DNA of 15,493 nucleotides. Source: an uncultured Chitinophagaceae bacterium. GTDB lineage: Bacteria > Bacteroidota > Bacteroidia > Chitinophagales > Chitinophagaceae. The stretch is taken from NCBI GenBank assembly GCA_937996595.1, contig CALKVC010000186.1:1-15493 (forward strand), written 5' to 3'. The first letter of the stretch is position 1; every line of letters starts with the position of its first letter. The notes under the pieces were generated by a model. It worked only from the letters and a program-made list of their open reading frames with translations. It was not told the origin of the DNA and ran no database searches. The translations under genes and the position numbers were made by a program. Shown one piece after another: positions 14,779 through 15,493 of the stretch.

Positions 14779-14810
14779 AAAACCCCGGTTTTACCTGTTT
14801 GTTTAACAGG
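14779..14810 (-). terminator. Two adjacent short hairpins, possible weak terminator of miaE
   Basis: CCTGTT/AACAGG pairs around TGTTT (14794-14810), and AAAACC/GGTTTT pairs around CC (14779-14792). Read on the minus strand they follow the miaE stop and are followed by T-rich sequence, so they may end that transcript. They also lie directly upstream of the RAYT gene and may belong to its palindrome set. Confidence 0.4.
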
Positions 14811-14823
14811 ATATTTGGTGTGT

Positions 14824-15099
14824 TTAATGGATCCGGTCTCCCCGAACTTCCTGGCTATTCATCAATTCCTTTTCATAGGAAAGCCATTCAGCCCAACGCT
14901 TCCTTACAACTTTTTTATCAATATAATGCTCAGCCAGGTTTATGAATAAAGTATAATGGCCGGCTTCACTTTCCATGAATTTGCGGTAAAACCTGCGTAA
15001 ATAATCATCCTCCAGGCCTTCACTCAGGCGCTTGAACCGTTCGCAACTCCTTGCTTCAATCAAGGCCATGATCAGCATCTGGTCTAGAAAACCTTCATC
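14824..15099 (-). CDS. miaE: tRNA 2-methylthio-N6-isopentenyladenosine hydroxylase MiaE, C-terminal part only
   Basis: MiaE is a diiron monooxygenase that hydroxylates the ms2i6A37 base of tRNA. About 92 residues are recognisable, from DEGFLDQMLIMALIEARSCERF to the stop at 14824. They include EARSCERF, which supplies one iron ligand and the family's most conserved block, and ESEAGHY, the second ExxH-type ligand pair. A complete protein is about 190-200 aa, so the N-terminal half with the other ligands is missing. Upstream of about 15,099 the frame stays open to 15201 but is GC-rich sequence that codes for a GST in another frame, so the residues there (GG-, PP- and RR-rich) are not MiaE. The gene is cut by the junction at 15,088-15,099 and as written cannot be functional. 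Confidence 0.85.
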   Translation of the reverse strand, partial: DEGFLDQMLIMALIEARSCERFKRLSEGLEDDYLRRFYRKFMESEAGHYTLFINLAEHYIDKKVVRKRWAEWLSYEKELMNSQEVRGDRIH

Positions 15100-15493
15100 C
15101 CGGCTGCCACCGCCGGACGCGCACCGATCACGTCGAACCATTTCTTCACGTGGGGGAAGTCCGCCAGATCCACCTTGTGCCATTCGTGCCGCGCCACCCA
15201 CGGATAGGTCGCCATGTCGGCAATGGAGTACTCGTCGGCGAGGAACTCATGGCTTCCGAGATGCCTGTCCAGCACGCCGTAGAGACGGCGCGTTTCCCCG
15301 GTGTAACGCTCGATGGCATAAGGCACCGGTTCCGGAGCCGACCTCAGGAAGTGGTGAACCTGGCCGAACATGGGCCCGATACCGCCCATCTGGAACATCA
15401 GCCACTGGAGGGCCTGCCATCTGGGGCCTGGCTGGGCCGGCAGGAATCGTCCTGTCTTGCCCGCGAGGTACACGAGAATGGCACCCGATTCGA
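15084..15493 (-). CDS. Nu-class (YfcG/YghU-like) glutathione S-transferase fragment, foreign, partial at both ends
   Basis: The frame is open through the right edge of the window and reads ESGAILVYLAGKTGRFLP there, the glutathione-binding ESGAI motif and the join to the alpha-helical domain. Further on come LQWLMFQMGGIGPMFGQVHHF, YAIERYTGETRRLYGVLD, YSIADMATYPWV and WFDVIGARPAV, matching the E. coli YfcG/YghU family. The first 60-70 residues (most of the thioredoxin fold) lie beyond the window. At the other end the sequence runs normally to ARPAVAAGMKV, then reads one more residue and a TAG at 15084 that is part of miaE, so the true C-terminus is missing. A sample stretch (15241-15300) has 38 of 60 bases G or C, against 24 of 60 in the adjoining miaE (14881-14940). 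It looks like proteobacterial DNA joined to a Bacteroidota contig. Confidence 0.85.
   Translation of the reverse strand, partial: ESGAILVYLAGKTGRFLPAQPGPRWQALQWLMFQMGGIGPMFGQVHHFLRSAPEPVPYAIERYTGETRRLYGVLDRHLGSHEFLADEYSIADMATYPWVARHEWHKVDLADFPHVKKWFDVIGARPAVAAGMKVF

Noticed and set aside
13981..14823. Complete IS200/IS605 insertion sequence
   Set aside because: No tnpB, no second copy, no defined element ends and no target duplication could be seen; a domesticated RAYT fits better.
15100..15201. N-terminal extension of MiaE rich in Gly, Pro and Arg
   Set aside because: This is GC-rich GST coding sequence read in the wrong frame; it is not part of MiaE and not a gene fusion by design.

Overview
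The window looks like a Bacteroidota chromosome fragment, most likely from a Chitinophagaceae-like lineage, for positions 1 to about 15,090. The evidence is Bacteroidota-typical families (a DUF4270 lipoprotein, a GSCFA protein, a single-domain GT5 'glycogen synthase' divergent from panC), promoters of the TAnnTTTG type, AT-rich start regions without clear Shine-Dalgarno sites, and frequent GTG/TTG starts. The last ~400 bases are different: GC-rich and coding for part of a proteobacterial-type glutathione S-transferase. This segment joins a truncated miaE gene at about 15,088-15,099 and is best explained as a chimeric assembly joint.

Layout. (1) 1-483, plus strand: C-terminal end of a dicluster 4Fe-4S oxidoreductase subunit, cut by the window edge, followed by a five-copy heptamer tandem repeat. 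(2) 612-7341, all minus strand; read in the direction of transcription: panC (pantothenate synthetase), a YbhN/UPF0104 flippase-like membrane protein, rfaE2 (heptose-1-phosphate adenylyltransferase, overlapping the previous gene by 80 nt), ppk1 (polyphosphate kinase), a Ppx/GppA phosphatase, and panB. (3) 7448-13960, plus strand: a degenerate GT5-domain protein, the DUF4270 lipoprotein, a strong terminator, metK with a well-formed Bacteroidota promoter, a second strong terminator, then a tight three-gene run of rlmB-type rRNA methyltransferase, HMG-CoA-lyase-like enzyme and GSCFA protein. (4) 13961-14823: a REP-associated tyrosine transposase-like gene (RAYT, minus strand) surrounded by short palindromes. 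(5) 14824-15493: the truncated miaE fused to the foreign GST fragment.

Functionally, panB and panC supply two steps of pantothenate/CoA synthesis, ppk1 and ppx make and (probably) degrade polyphosphate, rfaE2 supplies ADP-heptose for LPS, and metK supplies SAM, which the rlmB product uses. Most of the window is ordinary core metabolism. The places that deserve attention are the RAYT gene with its palindromes, the non-canonical GT5 protein, the 80-nt gene overlap, and the foreign junction at the right end. I did not find a convincing new defence or other unknown multi-gene system. No gene-free stretch exceeds 300 bases. No tRNA, rRNA or CRISPR array was seen.
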